Assembly: GCA_031366605.1 (NCBI GenBank)
Contig: JANLOO010000059.1
Location: 6,440-70,439 of the forward strand
Origin: CALMEC01 sp031366605
GTDB lineage: Bacteria; Actinomycetota; Thermoleophilia; Miltoncostaeales; Miltoncostaeaceae
Reading direction: 5' to 3'
Length of the DNA: 64,000 nucleotides
Numbering within the stretch: the stretch's first letter is position 1; each line of letters starts with the position of its first letter. This document shows, piece after piece, positions 22,858 through 32,703 of the stretch. The notes under the pieces were generated by a model that made no database searches, was not told where the DNA came from, and saw only the letters and a program-made list of their open reading frames with translations. The translations under genes were made by a program, and so were the position numbers.

Positions 22858-25800
22858 TCACATTCCTTGGCCGAAGTGTTGTCCTTCGGGGACGGCGGCG
22901 CGGAGGCGGTGGGTCTCGTCGACTTGTTGTGGGGTGGGTGTCGGAACCGCGGCACGTTCGAGACGTGTTGCGAGGACGTTGATGTTGCGGCCCTTGCGCT
23001 CGAGTCGGCCGAACGCGACGAGGAGCGGTTCGGAACGCAGGAGCGCCCGGTGGCGTTCGTAGATCTGCGGTCGGATGATCACGTTGACCATGCCGGTCTC
23101 GTCCTCCAGCAGCAGGAACACGATGCCGTGTGCGGTTCCCGGCCGTTGGCGCGCGACGACGAGTCCGGCGACCGAAAGGTCCGTGCCGTCCGGGGTGTCG
23201 CGAAGCTCCGCGGCGGTACGCGTTCCAGGTGGTAAGCCGGGGCGTACCAGCGCGACCAGGTGCCAGCCGGTGGAGAGCCCCATCGTCTCGTAGTCGGTGA
23301 CGACCCGCTCAAATCGGGTCTCTTGCGGGAGCGATGGGGCGGGTGATGCGGGGATCGGCAGCGGCAGTTGTCGGCCGGCTTGAGTGGATGTGGATCGGGC
23401 GAGCGTTCCGAGTTCCCACAACATGGCGCGACGGGGTCGATTGAAGTTGTCGCACGCGCCTGCACGCACCAGTGCGGTGAGTTGTTCGCGACTCAGGTCA
23501 GATCGCGCCACCATGTCGGTCAAATCCACGAACGGGCCGTTGTGGTCACGCTCCAGCTCCAGATGGTCGGCGCCGTCACCGACACCCCGGATGTAGCCCA
23601 GGCCGATGCGTACGCCGCCGTCGGCCTCGACCGTGCACCGTGCGTCCGAGCGCAGGATGCACGGCGGGTGGGTGCGCACGCCGCGCCGCGCGGCATCGCG
23701 CACGAGGCTGGCGGGCGGATAGAAGCCCATTGGCTGGGCGTTGAGCAGCGATGCCAGGAACTCCGCCGGGTGATGTCGGCGAAGCCACGCGCTCTGGTAG
23801 GCCAGCACCGCGAACGCCGATGCGTGCGCCTTTGGAAACCCGAAGTTGGAGAACCCGATCAGCTTGGTGAACACGGTGCGGATCGTCGCGTCATCCACAC
23901 CGCGATCGCGGGCGCCGTCGCGGAACTCACGCCACAGCCGCAACATGGCGTCGCGACTGCGTTTGCGGCTCATGGCGCGACGCAGCGCCTCGGCCTGGCC
24001 GGGGCTGAACCCGGCCAGCGCCATCGCGACCTCGAGCACCTGCTCCTGGAACACGACGACCCCGAGGGTCTCGCGCAGGCAGTCGGCCAGCAGCGGATGG
24101 TCGTACGGCGGCTCAAAGTCGGGGTCGCGACGCTTGGCGTTGCGGTGCTTGACGTAGGGATGGACGGCGCCGCCGCTGACGGGGCCGGGGCGGATCAACG
24201 CGACCTGGATCGTCAGGTCATCCATGGTCTCGGGCTGGGTCTGCAGGATGCTCTGAATCTGCGCGCGGCTTTCGATCTGGAACACCCCGACGGTGTCGCC
24301 GTCGCGGATCTCCTCGTAGACGGCCGGATCGTGGACGTCGATGCGGGCCAAGTCGACGGGGGTGCCGCGTCGCCGGGCGACCAGGTCGATGCACTCCTCG
24401 ACGGCCGACAACATGCCCAATCCCAGCAGGTCGATCTTGACGAACCCGGCGTCGGCGCAGGAGTCCTTGTCCCACTGCACCATCTGCCTGCCTTCGAATG
24501 CCGCGGGCACGATCGGCACCAGCTCCACCAGCGGTCGGGCCGACACGATCATGCCGCCGGAGTGCTGTGACAGGTGCCGCGGCAGGCCTGCGGCCTCGCG
24601 TGCCAGGAATGCCAGTGCCCGCCAGCGGGGTGAGCGCATCTTGTGTTCGCCCTCCGGCAGGCGCAGCAGCTCTTCCTCCAACGCCGTCGGCGATGACCAC
24701 CCGTCGGCTTGGCGGGATAGGCGCTCGATGTCGGCCGGCGGGAGGGCGAGCACCTTGCCGAGTTCGCGGATCGCCATACGCGTGCGGAATGTCGGGAAGG
24801 CGGCGACGAGTGCGGCGTGGTCGGTGCCGTAGCGGCGGATGATCTCGGCGATCAGGCCCTTGCGGATGTCACGTGGAAAGTCCAGGTCGATGTCGGGCGC
24901 CGCCACCATGTCGCGGTTGAGAAACCGTCCCAAAAACAGCTTGTTGCGGACCGGGTCGATGTGCGAGAGGCCGGTCAGGTAACAGACGATCGACCCGACC
25001 GACGATCCGCGGCCGCGGCCCGGTGGCAGGCTCCGCCGTGCCGACCCTGCGGGCCGACAGGTGTACGCCACCTCACGTGCGATCTCCAGAATCTCGCGAT
25101 GCAGTAAAAAGAACCCGGCCAGGCCGTGGTGGGTGATGAGCCCAAGCTCTTCGTGCAATCGCACGAGTGCGTCGCGTCGGCGTTCTGCGTTGGGGTAGCG
25201 GGCGCCCAGGTGGTAGTGGCAGATACGCGACAGACTCGCGTCAGCGGACTCATCGGGGCTGGTGAAGTCGGGGTAGGTGTAGCCCAGGTCGCGCGTCAGG
25301 TCGAATTGCAGCCGCTCGGCCAGGCGCACGGTCTGGGCGACGGCTGCGGGGTTGTCGATGAACCGTGCGGCGGCCTCGGCCGGTGGTCGCAATACGGCGT
25401 CGCGGTTGCCACGTCGCTCACCGTCGGAGCCGTCCAGCGTCAGGTGATGGCGGATCGCGACGAACGCGTCCTGCAGGAACGCACGGCGCGGGTGGTGGGC
25501 GTGGACGTCGCCGGTCGCGACGGTCGGGAGGCCCAGGACCTCGGCCAGCTGCGTCAGATGGCGCACCAAGGTCCGATCGCCGCGGGCGCGGGGCCGTTGC
25601 AGTTCGACGTACACGTTGCCCGGACCGAATGTCTGGACCAGACGTCGGGTCGCGGCCTCGGCGTCGCGGGTGCGGTCGGCGGTGACGAGCCGCGGGACCA
25701 CGCCGTGCCGGGCACAGCCGGTCAGGCACACGAGGCCGGTGGCGTAGGCGTCCAGGTGTGCGGGATCGAGCGCAGGCGGGATCGCCCGCCGATCGGGCGG

Positions 25801-26112
25801 TGGGCGCGTGGCGGCGTGCGCGAGCGTGATCAGCCGGCACAGGTTGGCGTACCCGACGTCGGTCTCGACCAGCAGCGTCAGGTGCGACCCACAGGTCAAG
25901 GTCAGCTCGGCCCCGGTGATCGGTCGGATACCGGCATCCTTGGCGGCATGTGCGAACGCCAGTGACCCAGAGAGCCCGTCGTGGTCGGTCAGCGCCATCG
26001 CCGGATACCCGAACGCCGCGGCCTGCTCAGCGAGCTCCTCCGGGGCCGACGCCCCGTCCAGGAAGCTGAACGCCGAGTGGGTGTGCAGCTCGATGTACGG
26101 GACGGAAGACAT
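22858..26112 (-). CDS. dnaE2: error-prone DNA polymerase III alpha subunit DnaE2 (ImuC)
   Basis: The 1084-residue protein is of DnaE2 length. It has an N-terminal PHP domain (YIELHTHSAFSFLDGAS, ALTDHDGLSG), the PolIII catalytic core with the aspartates of APDIDLDFP and the later KIDLLGLGML, and a C-terminal OB-fold region (FLLLEDETGMVNVI). It ends without the beta-clamp and tau-binding tail of DnaE1. DnaE2 carries out damage-induced mutagenic synthesis with ImuB. The ATG at 26112 was chosen because a perfect LexA-type palindrome lies four bases upstream; the frame is open far beyond, but the extension is antisense to the ABC-F gene. Confidence 0.95.
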   Translation of the reverse strand: MSSVPYIELHTHSAFSFLDGASAPEELAEQAAAFGYPAMALTDHDGLSGSLAFAHAAKDAGIRPITGAELTLTCGSHLTLLVETDVGYANLCRLITLAHAATRPPPDRRAIPPALDPAHLDAYATGLVCLTGCARHGVVPRLVTADRTRDAEAATRRLVQTFGPGNVYVELQRPRARGDRTLVRHLTQLAEVLGLPTVATGDVHAHHPRRAFLQDAFVAIRHHLTLDGSDGERRGNRDAVLRPPAEAAARFIDNPAAVAQTVRLAERLQFDLTRDLGYTYPDFTSPDESADASLSRICHYHLGARYPNAERRRDALVRLHEELGLITHHGLAGFFLLHREILEIAREVAYTCRPAGSARRSLPPGRGRGSSVGSIVCYLTGLSHIDPVRNKLFLGRFLNRDMVAAPDIDLDFPRDIRKGLIAEIIRRYGTDHAALVAAFPTFRTRMAIRELGKVLALPPADIERLSRQADGWSSPTALEEELLRLPEGEHKMRSPRWRALAFLAREAAGLPRHLSQHSGGMIVSARPLVELVPIVPAAFEGRQMVQWDKDSCADAGFVKIDLLGLGMLSAVEECIDLVARRRGTPVDLARIDVHDPAVYEEIRDGDTVGVFQIESRAQIQSILQTQPETMDDLTIQVALIRPGPVSGGAVHPYVKHRNAKRRDPDFEPPYDHPLLADCLRETLGVVVFQEQVLEVAMALAGFSPGQAEALRRAMSRKRSRDAMLRLWREFRDGARDRGVDDATIRTVFTKLIGFSNFGFPKAHASAFAVLAYQSAWLRRHHPAEFLASLLNAQPMGFYPPASLVRDAARRGVRTHPPCILRSDARCTVEADGGVRIGLGYIRGVGDGADHLELERDHNGPFVDLTDMVARSDLSREQLTALVRAGACDNFNRPRRAMLWELGTLARSTSTQAGRQLPLPIPASPAPSLPQETRFERVVTDYETMGLSTGWHLVALVRPGLPPGTRTAAELRDTPDGTDLSVAGLVVARQRPGTAHGIVFLLLEDETGMVNVIIRPQIYERHRALLRSEPLLVAFGRLERKGRNINVLATRLERAAVPTPTPQQVDETHRLRAAVPEGQHFGQGM

Positions 26113-26115
26113 GGC

Positions 26116-26127
26116 GAACGTATGTTC
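26116..26127 (-). promoter_or_regulatory. LexA (SOS) operator of dnaE2
   Basis: GAACGTATGTTC, extended to the perfect palindrome CGAACGTATGTTCG, matches the actinobacterial and Bacillus-type SOS box CGAAC-N4-GTTCG. It lies four bases before the dnaE2 start, so LexA bound here would block the promoter. The same type of site precedes the yhcG-imuB operon at 34945-34956. Confidence 0.88.
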
Positions 26128-26292
26128 GCGTATTGATCGCCGGGTCTCAACCCACGATCGTCTGGAATTGTTCTCCGACCCGTTGCCGAGCCTCAGTCGC
26201 CACGATCTTTGCGAGTAGCGCAGCGCCGGCTCGCTCGGTTCGGGTTGCTGTTGTGCCGCTGAGCCCCGCAATGAAGCTGCCATAATCCGGCG

Positions 26293-28086
<1,794 letters not shown>

Positions 28087-28339
28087 GCGAAACCACAGCA
28101 CCGGTGGTACGCCGCCCACGGATCACCTGGAGGCGACAGAGCAAACGCATGTTCGCCTACCGATGAGGGTGATCGCAAGCTGAAGCCCGTGCTCCGCGCG
28201 CGGCTACGGGATTTCCCGCATCCCCGAATCCGGGCGAACCGCATCGGACGTCAGGGCAGGTGCGGATTCCGCGCATCGGGAACCGGTACTGAATTGACCA
28301 AGGCAAAGGATTTGCAGACACCGAGGGAAGGACGTCACG

Positions 28340-28915
28340 ATGAATCGCCGGATGACAGGAATCGTCTCACTGATCTCAGCAGTGGTCCTGCTCGTGATCG
28401 GGGGACTCACAATGACGGGCGGCCTCTTCATCCATAACCAGGTCAATGATCAACTCACGGCACAGAAGATCTCCTTCGCTCCGGCGGGCAACGAGGGTCT
28501 CCCCGCTGACATCCAGGACTACGGCGGGACGCAGGTCGTCAACGGAGCCCAGGCCAAGGTCTTCGCAGACCAGTACATCCGCGTCCATGTCCTCGGTTCC
28601 ATCGCAGGCGCCGCGAAGGCCAACCCGAGCCTCAAAGGCGCGACGACGTACGCCGAAGTCAGCGCGGCATCGCGCGCCAACCCGAACAACCAGGAGCTTT
28701 CCGGCCTGGTGCAGACGGTGTTCCGGGGCGAGATGCTTCATGCCTCACTGCTGTCGTCCTACGCATGGTGGACGCTCGGCACGATCCTCGTCTGGATCGC
28801 GATCGCTTCGCTGTCGCTCGGACTGATCGGCGTCGTCGCGGGAGTCCTGGTCGCGACCCCGCTCGGTGCCCGTTTCGCATGGCACCGCCACGGTGGGCGC
28901 GCCGCACACGCCTGA
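28340..28915 (+). CDS. two-helix membrane protein of unknown function
   Basis: The 191-residue protein has an N-terminal membrane helix (IVSLISAVVLLVIGGLTM), an outer domain of about 100 residues with QDYGGTQVVNGAQAKVFADQYIRVHV, and a second helix near residues 150-178. Similar actinobacterial proteins are often mislabelled as LigA-like; they are small membrane proteins with an extracellular domain and no known role. A GAAGGA site lies ten bases before the ATG. The 253 bp upstream hold no gene, but contain a degenerate LexA-like site (AAACGCATGTTC, 28143-28154). Confidence 0.75.
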   Translation: MNRRMTGIVSLISAVVLLVIGGLTMTGGLFIHNQVNDQLTAQKISFAPAGNEGLPADIQDYGGTQVVNGAQAKVFADQYIRVHVLGSIAGAAKANPSLKGATTYAEVSAASRANPNNQELSGLVQTVFRGEMLHASLLSSYAWWTLGTILVWIAIASLSLGLIGVVAGVLVATPLGARFAWHRHGGRAAHA

Positions 28916-28982
28916 CCCTGCCACGTCAAGTCCCGCCAGCCGCCGCCCTCCCGGGCGGTGGCCGTCGTTTGGGCGCGAACGG

Positions 28983-30044
28983 TCAGGCGCCGACCTTGTG
29001 CAGTGACGCGGCGATCGCGATGAGGTCGTCGCGGGGATACGGTCCGCTGACGGTGTAGAGCAGGGAGCGGTCGCGCCAGTAGATGTGGGGCACAGTGTTC
29101 TGGCCGACGCCAAAAGTGGCGGGCACGCCGTTGACTGTGACCGGTTCGGTCTGGAGCGGTTGGCACTCCCCGCCGAACGGATCGTCAGGCCAGTCCTTCT
29201 TCGAAACGCGCTGGGTCACCTCGATGCGCTCCTGCCCGCGCCGGTACGTTGCGGCGAAGAGCCACGCGAACGGGGGGATCGAGCCCTCCGCGCCCGTGGT
29301 GCCCGAGCGCGGTGCCCAACCTGAGGTCGCTCGCGCGAAGCCATCCGGGAGTACCGCCGGAACTCGTGGGGTGTATGGCAAGGGCCCGGCGGCAGCGGCG
29401 GGTGAGGACCGGGTGAAGTGGTCATTGGTGCGAAACGGGTGAGATCCGATCGGCGGGGGCGCGAACGTCTTGGCCGGCAGCGGCGCGTTGATGAGGCGGT
29501 ACGTGTAGTTGATCGAATCGATGATGCGTCTGTTCGACTTCGCGCGCTCGACCACGCGCAGCGGCAGGAGCGTGCGCTGCGACAGCCAGATACGAGCCGT
29601 TCGCGGTGGAAGCCCTGCGCAGTCGTTGGCCGGCAGGTCGACCTGGGTGCGTAGGGCGGCCTTACCTGTAATCGTCACGGGCATGAGCGTCAGCGTACCG
29701 CCGCGCGCTTGACCCAAGACGTGTGCGACGAGGGACTCGTAGCGTTCGAAGCCGGTCCGTGCGAACCCGTCGGGCTGGGCCGTCAACTGGTTGCGAAAGA
29801 GCGATCCATCACCCGTGGACGTCCTGGCCACGCGTTCGGTGCCACCCCGACCGATGTCCAAGAAGACGTCTCGCCCGAACACCGATCGGATGCGGAAGCG
29901 ATCCGGGGCCTTGATCGTCGATGTGTCGGCCGGGCCCAGACGAGGCTGCGCGACGACCCGGTAGGAGTCGACGACGAGCGGCGGGGTCGCGGGCACTCCG
30001 GTGAACGGAGCGGCGAGGGCGATGGCGACAGCGGTGATTGACAT
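28983..30044 (-). CDS. secreted LolA/MucB-like protein with DUF4367-type end
   Basis: The 353-residue protein begins with a short signal-like helix (MSITAVAIALAAPFTGVPA). The middle part has the pattern of LolA/MucB lipoprotein-carrier folds: long antiparallel strands, LTLMPVTITGKAALRTQVD and YTYRLINAPLPAKTF. The end, YWRDRSLLYTVSGPYPRDDL followed by a helix, resembles DUF4367 domains that sit on anti-sigma factors. No zinc-finger anti-sigma part is present. It may bind lipid or sense envelope state; this is inference. It is the second gene on the minus strand after the CheA-like kinase, 39 bases downstream of it. Confidence 0.6.
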   Translation of the reverse strand: MSITAVAIALAAPFTGVPATPPLVVDSYRVVAQPRLGPADTSTIKAPDRFRIRSVFGRDVFLDIGRGGTERVARTSTGDGSLFRNQLTAQPDGFARTGFERYESLVAHVLGQARGGTLTLMPVTITGKAALRTQVDLPANDCAGLPPRTARIWLSQRTLLPLRVVERAKSNRRIIDSINYTYRLINAPLPAKTFAPPPIGSHPFRTNDHFTRSSPAAAAGPLPYTPRVPAVLPDGFARATSGWAPRSGTTGAEGSIPPFAWLFAATYRRGQERIEVTQRVSKKDWPDDPFGGECQPLQTEPVTVNGVPATFGVGQNTVPHIYWRDRSLLYTVSGPYPRDDLIAIAASLHKVGA

Positions 30045-30083
30045 GCGGAGACTTTACCGCCGCCGGCGGTGGTCGGCGATGGT

Positions 30084-30989
30084 TCAGATCGGTACGCGTA
30101 CGGTGACGCTGGTGCCACCCCACGGGGCCGGCGAGAGCGTCAGGGCCCCGCCGATCGCGGTCAGGCGGCTATGGGCGGCCTGCAGGCCGACGCCCCGGCC
30201 GCTGTCCAGGTCGGGCGCGCGTTCGGCGGCGCGGCTCTCGGCATTGCCGCGGTCGCTGACGACGACGGAAAGTGCGTCGGGCTCACGGCGAAACGCGATG
30301 CGAATAGCGCCGCCGTGGGGGCTCCCGTGGGTCACGGCATTGCGCAGGATGTGGCCGAGTGCGTCGACCAATACACCGGCAATGCGGCGTGGGACGCGGA
30401 TGGCGGTTGGGACCTCCAGCACGACTGAGACGTTGATGTGCCGGCGATCGGCAACGCGGCGGACCTCGGCTGCGGCGGCGTCGGCGATTTGCTGCAGCTC
30501 CAGGTCACGTGTGACGCCTGGTCGAGCGCGGTCGCCCAACGATCGTTCGATTCCCTGGAGTCGCCCGACGATGGCAGTGGTGGCGACGGATCGTGCGGAT
30601 TCGTCGACCCTGCGTAGATCCTCGATTGCGCCTTCGACGTCGTGGACCTCGTCCGCCAGTGCGGTGTCGCCGGCCTGGGCCGTCAGTCCCTTGAGCGAAT
30701 GCGCAGCCAACATCGCCCAGTCGACATCACTGTCGTCGGGTGTCACCCGAACGGTGAGTGCGGCCACGATCGCCTCGGCGCGCCCGAGCGCCTCGTCGAT
30801 GTAGAGGCCCAAGAGATCGGCGCTCTGGTTGATTTGGGGACTGAGATCGCTCGCGGCTGTGTCTCGCTCATCGTCGGGCTCTGTACCGAGACGATATCGG
30901 CTGGCCGTCGTTGCGCGACGCCCCGGCGATGCCCGTGAAGCGATCTCGATGCTTGTGATCCAAAGCCGCGGGTCGTTCGAAGGCCCCAT
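30084..30989 (-). CDS. CheA-like protein with Hpt and histidine-kinase ATPase domains
   Basis: The 301-residue cytosolic protein has an N-terminal Hpt-type helix bundle (about residues 55-150) with the phosphoryl histidine H97 in AAHSLKGLTA. A GHKL ATPase domain follows, with N box LGHILRNAVTHG (N217), G1 box VSDRGNA and G2 box SGRGVGL. This is the P1 plus P4 part of CheA without a dimerisation or CheW-binding domain. No response regulator is adjacent. It probably transfers phosphate within a dimer to an unlinked regulator. The ATG at 30989 is the first in frame; the first 45 residues look disordered. Confidence 0.75.
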   Translation of the reverse strand: MGPSNDPRLWITSIEIASRASPGRRATTASRYRLGTEPDDERDTAASDLSPQINQSADLLGLYIDEALGRAEAIVAALTVRVTPDDSDVDWAMLAAHSLKGLTAQAGDTALADEVHDVEGAIEDLRRVDESARSVATTAIVGRLQGIERSLGDRARPGVTRDLELQQIADAAAAEVRRVADRRHINVSVVLEVPTAIRVPRRIAGVLVDALGHILRNAVTHGSPHGGAIRIAFRREPDALSVVVSDRGNAESRAAERAPDLDSGRGVGLQAAHSRLTAIGGALTLSPAPWGGTSVTVRVPI

Positions 30990-31033
30990 CAGTTGCGTGA
31001 TCAGCGTGACAAACGATACGACGGAGGATATTG

Positions 31034-31690
31034 ATGCCAGAACTTCTGAACCTCGATGCCGTCGACACCGATGGAGCGATCCGCGAGTCGATGTTCCAGA
31101 CGGTGAACGACACCCGTGCGGACTTCCTCCGCAAAGGCGTCATCGGCGGTGGAAGCCTGCTTGTCGGCGTCGGGCTGCTCAGTGCACCCAGCGCATTCGG
31201 GGCGACGCCGTCCAAGAAGAACGATGTGGCGATCTTGAACTACGCCCTGACGCTCGAGTACCTGGAGGCCGCGTTCTACAACGAGGCGGTCGCGAGCGGT
31301 GCGCTCTCCGGTGTCACCCTCGACTTCGCCAAGATCGTGAAGGATCACGAGAACGCCCATGTCGCCTTCTTGAAGAAGGCACTCGGGAGCGCGGCGGTCA
31401 AGAAGCCGAAATTCGACTTCAAAGGCACCACGAAGGACCAGGCCAAGTTCCAGGCCACCTCGTACGTCCTCGAGAACACAGGTGTTGCTGCGTACTCCGG
31501 GCAGGCGACGTTGATCAAACAGGCCGCGGTCGTGAAAGCGGCTGTCTCGATCTTGACCGTCGAAGCCCGTCACGCCGGTTGGATCGGCGCGATCATCGGC
31601 AAGGCCCCGGCTCCGACCAGGTTCGATAGCGCGAAATCCATGAAGCAGATCTTGGCCGCAGTCAAGGGCACGGGCTTCATTACCGGCTGA
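31034..31690 (+). CDS. ferritin-like domain protein with Tat-like signal
   Basis: The 218-residue protein has a Tat-like N-terminus (TRADFLRKG followed by a hydrophobic stretch ending SAFGA at about residue 56). A ferritin-like helical bundle follows with E in LTLEYLEAAFY, H/E in KDHENAHVAFL and H in TVEARHAGWI, a metal-binding pattern of desiccation-related and ferritin_2 proteins. The twin arginine is only a single R followed by A. GGAGG lies six bases before ATG 31034. The next gene, 19 bases later, is tatA, which fits export of the folded protein by Tat. Confidence 0.82.
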   Translation: MPELLNLDAVDTDGAIRESMFQTVNDTRADFLRKGVIGGGSLLVGVGLLSAPSAFGATPSKKNDVAILNYALTLEYLEAAFYNEAVASGALSGVTLDFAKIVKDHENAHVAFLKKALGSAAVKKPKFDFKGTTKDQAKFQATSYVLENTGVAAYSGQATLIKQAAVVKAAVSILTVEARHAGWIGAIIGKAPAPTRFDSAKSMKQILAAVKGTGFITG

Positions 31691-31709
31691 GTGCCGAAAG
31701 CGAGGCAAG

Positions 31710-31979
31710 ATGTTCGACTTCTCTCCAGTTCAGATCCTCTTGGTGCTCGGTATCGCCTTGCTGGTGATGGGCCCCAAGCGTCTGCCTGGCATGGCCAAGA
31801 GTCTCGGCCATGGCCTGCGGGGATTCCGTGAATCGCTGGCAGGAAACGACGAGCTGGACGACAATTCCGATGCTTCAGAGTCGGTCCTCGTCACGGAGGC
31901 CGTCACAGGCGACCGGGAGGTGGTTCTGTCGCAACCGGTGCAGCCTGTTGCTACGGCCGGGGTGTCCATCGCAGACTGA
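31710..31979 (+). CDS. tatA: Sec-independent translocase subunit TatA
   Basis: The 89-residue protein has the TatA/B layout. A membrane helix (FSPVQILLVLGIALLVMGPKR) starts right after the first residues, then comes the GPKRLP hinge and an amphipathic helix (KSLGHGLRGFRESL), followed by an acidic, disordered tail. The family builds the pore for folded twin-arginine substrates. It follows the ferritin-like Tat candidate by 19 bases; no tatC is in the window. A long hairpin at 31991-32033 may end the transcript. Confidence 0.9.
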   Translation: MFDFSPVQILLVLGIALLVMGPKRLPGMAKSLGHGLRGFRESLAGNDELDDNSDASESVLVTEAVTGDREVVLSQPVQPVATAGVSIAD

Positions 31980-31990
31980 TGATTGACAGT

Positions 31991-32033
31991 CGATCCGGTG
32001 GTGTGACACGCATCATGTTTCGCCGCCGGATCG
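31991..32033 (+). terminator. hairpin after tatA
   Basis: CGATCCGGTGG (31991-32001) can pair with CCGCCGGATCG (32023-32033) over 11 positions including one G-T pair, with a 21-base loop. No T-run follows, so termination by itself is uncertain. Confidence 0.4.
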
Positions 32034-32136
32034 GTGGTCACCTCCGACGTCTCCCTCCAGATGGTCGCGGAGGAGGCTTGGCGGCGACGCAATCATGAGC
32101 CTGACCTGGACCGTCGTGCTCTGTCTGGTGGTTCAG

Positions 32137-32397
32137 TCAGGCAAGAGCGGAGCGCATCGCAATGCGGCGGTCGGACGGCGGCGAAACGCCGTCGTCAAGC
32201 ATGATGACCGTGTCCGTATCGAGACGTGCTGAAAGAGCGATCAGGCTGGCATCGGCTCCGCCGAGCGGGAAGTCGGAATCCCGGTCGACGAGGTCGGCGA
32301 TGACTGGCCAGTCGTCGGTTGCCGGTGCTTCAACGTGAATGTCGTTGACGCACTTGAGGAACGCGGCTTCGGCGGCTGGTCCCAGTCGAGTGCCGTA
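32137..32397 (-). pseudogene. 3' fragment of a VapC-type PIN toxin gene
   Basis: The minus strand encodes GTRLGPAAEAAFLKCV, WPVIADLVDRDSDFPLGGAD and IALSARLDTDTVIMLDD, the second half of a PIN domain, with its stop at 32137-32139. The first half, including the first catalytic aspartate, is missing. The frame begins directly behind the TGA that ends the DUF6504-like gene (32398-32400), so a deletion or insertion joined the two. No start codon is available and the fragment cannot make an active toxin. Confidence 0.75.
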
Positions 32398-32703
32398 TCA
32401 TCCTGTGGGTCGATTCGTCCGTACAGGTCGACCGCGCTGCATCTGGGCGTGGGCGTACCAGTCGCCGCTGCGGGTGTCGTGGAATGTGACGACGACCTTG
32501 CCGGGTTCGACGACGAGTTCGTAGTAGTGGCGGTCGACTGGCGCGTCGGTCCACCAGCGGTCTTGAACCAGCCAGTCCTCGCGGATCGCGGTGACCTCCC
32601 GGCGTTTCCCGTCCACGATGATCGCGTGGGGAATGCCGGAGGGCCCCGTGATCACACGGAGGGGTCTTGGCTGGTCGAGACGTCGTAGGGAACGAGCGCC
32701 CAT
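32398..32703 (-). CDS. DUF6504-like protein of the imuB operon
   Basis: The 101-residue protein has PLRVITGPSGIPHAIIVDGK, REDWLVQDRWWTDAPVDRHYYELV and TRSGDWYAHAQM. The WW and RRY-type positions are typical of the small DUF6504 proteins found between imuB and dnaE2 in actinobacteria, as I recall. The role is unknown; the context points to the mutasome. ATG 32703 lies inside the end of imuB, a 52-bp overlap that suggests coupled translation. Its stop codon marks the junction with a PIN-toxin fragment, so dnaE2, often the next gene, has been separated from it. Confidence 0.7.
   Translation of the reverse strand: MGARSLRRLDQPRPLRVITGPSGIPHAIIVDGKRREVTAIREDWLVQDRWWTDAPVDRHYYELVVEPGKVVVTFHDTRSGDWYAHAQMQRGRPVRTNRPTG

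Noticed and set aside
32096..32233. Small plus-strand ORF starting MSLTWTVVLCLVV
   Set aside because: It overlaps the PIN-toxin fragment on the other strand and shows only a short hydrophobic start with no supported domain.
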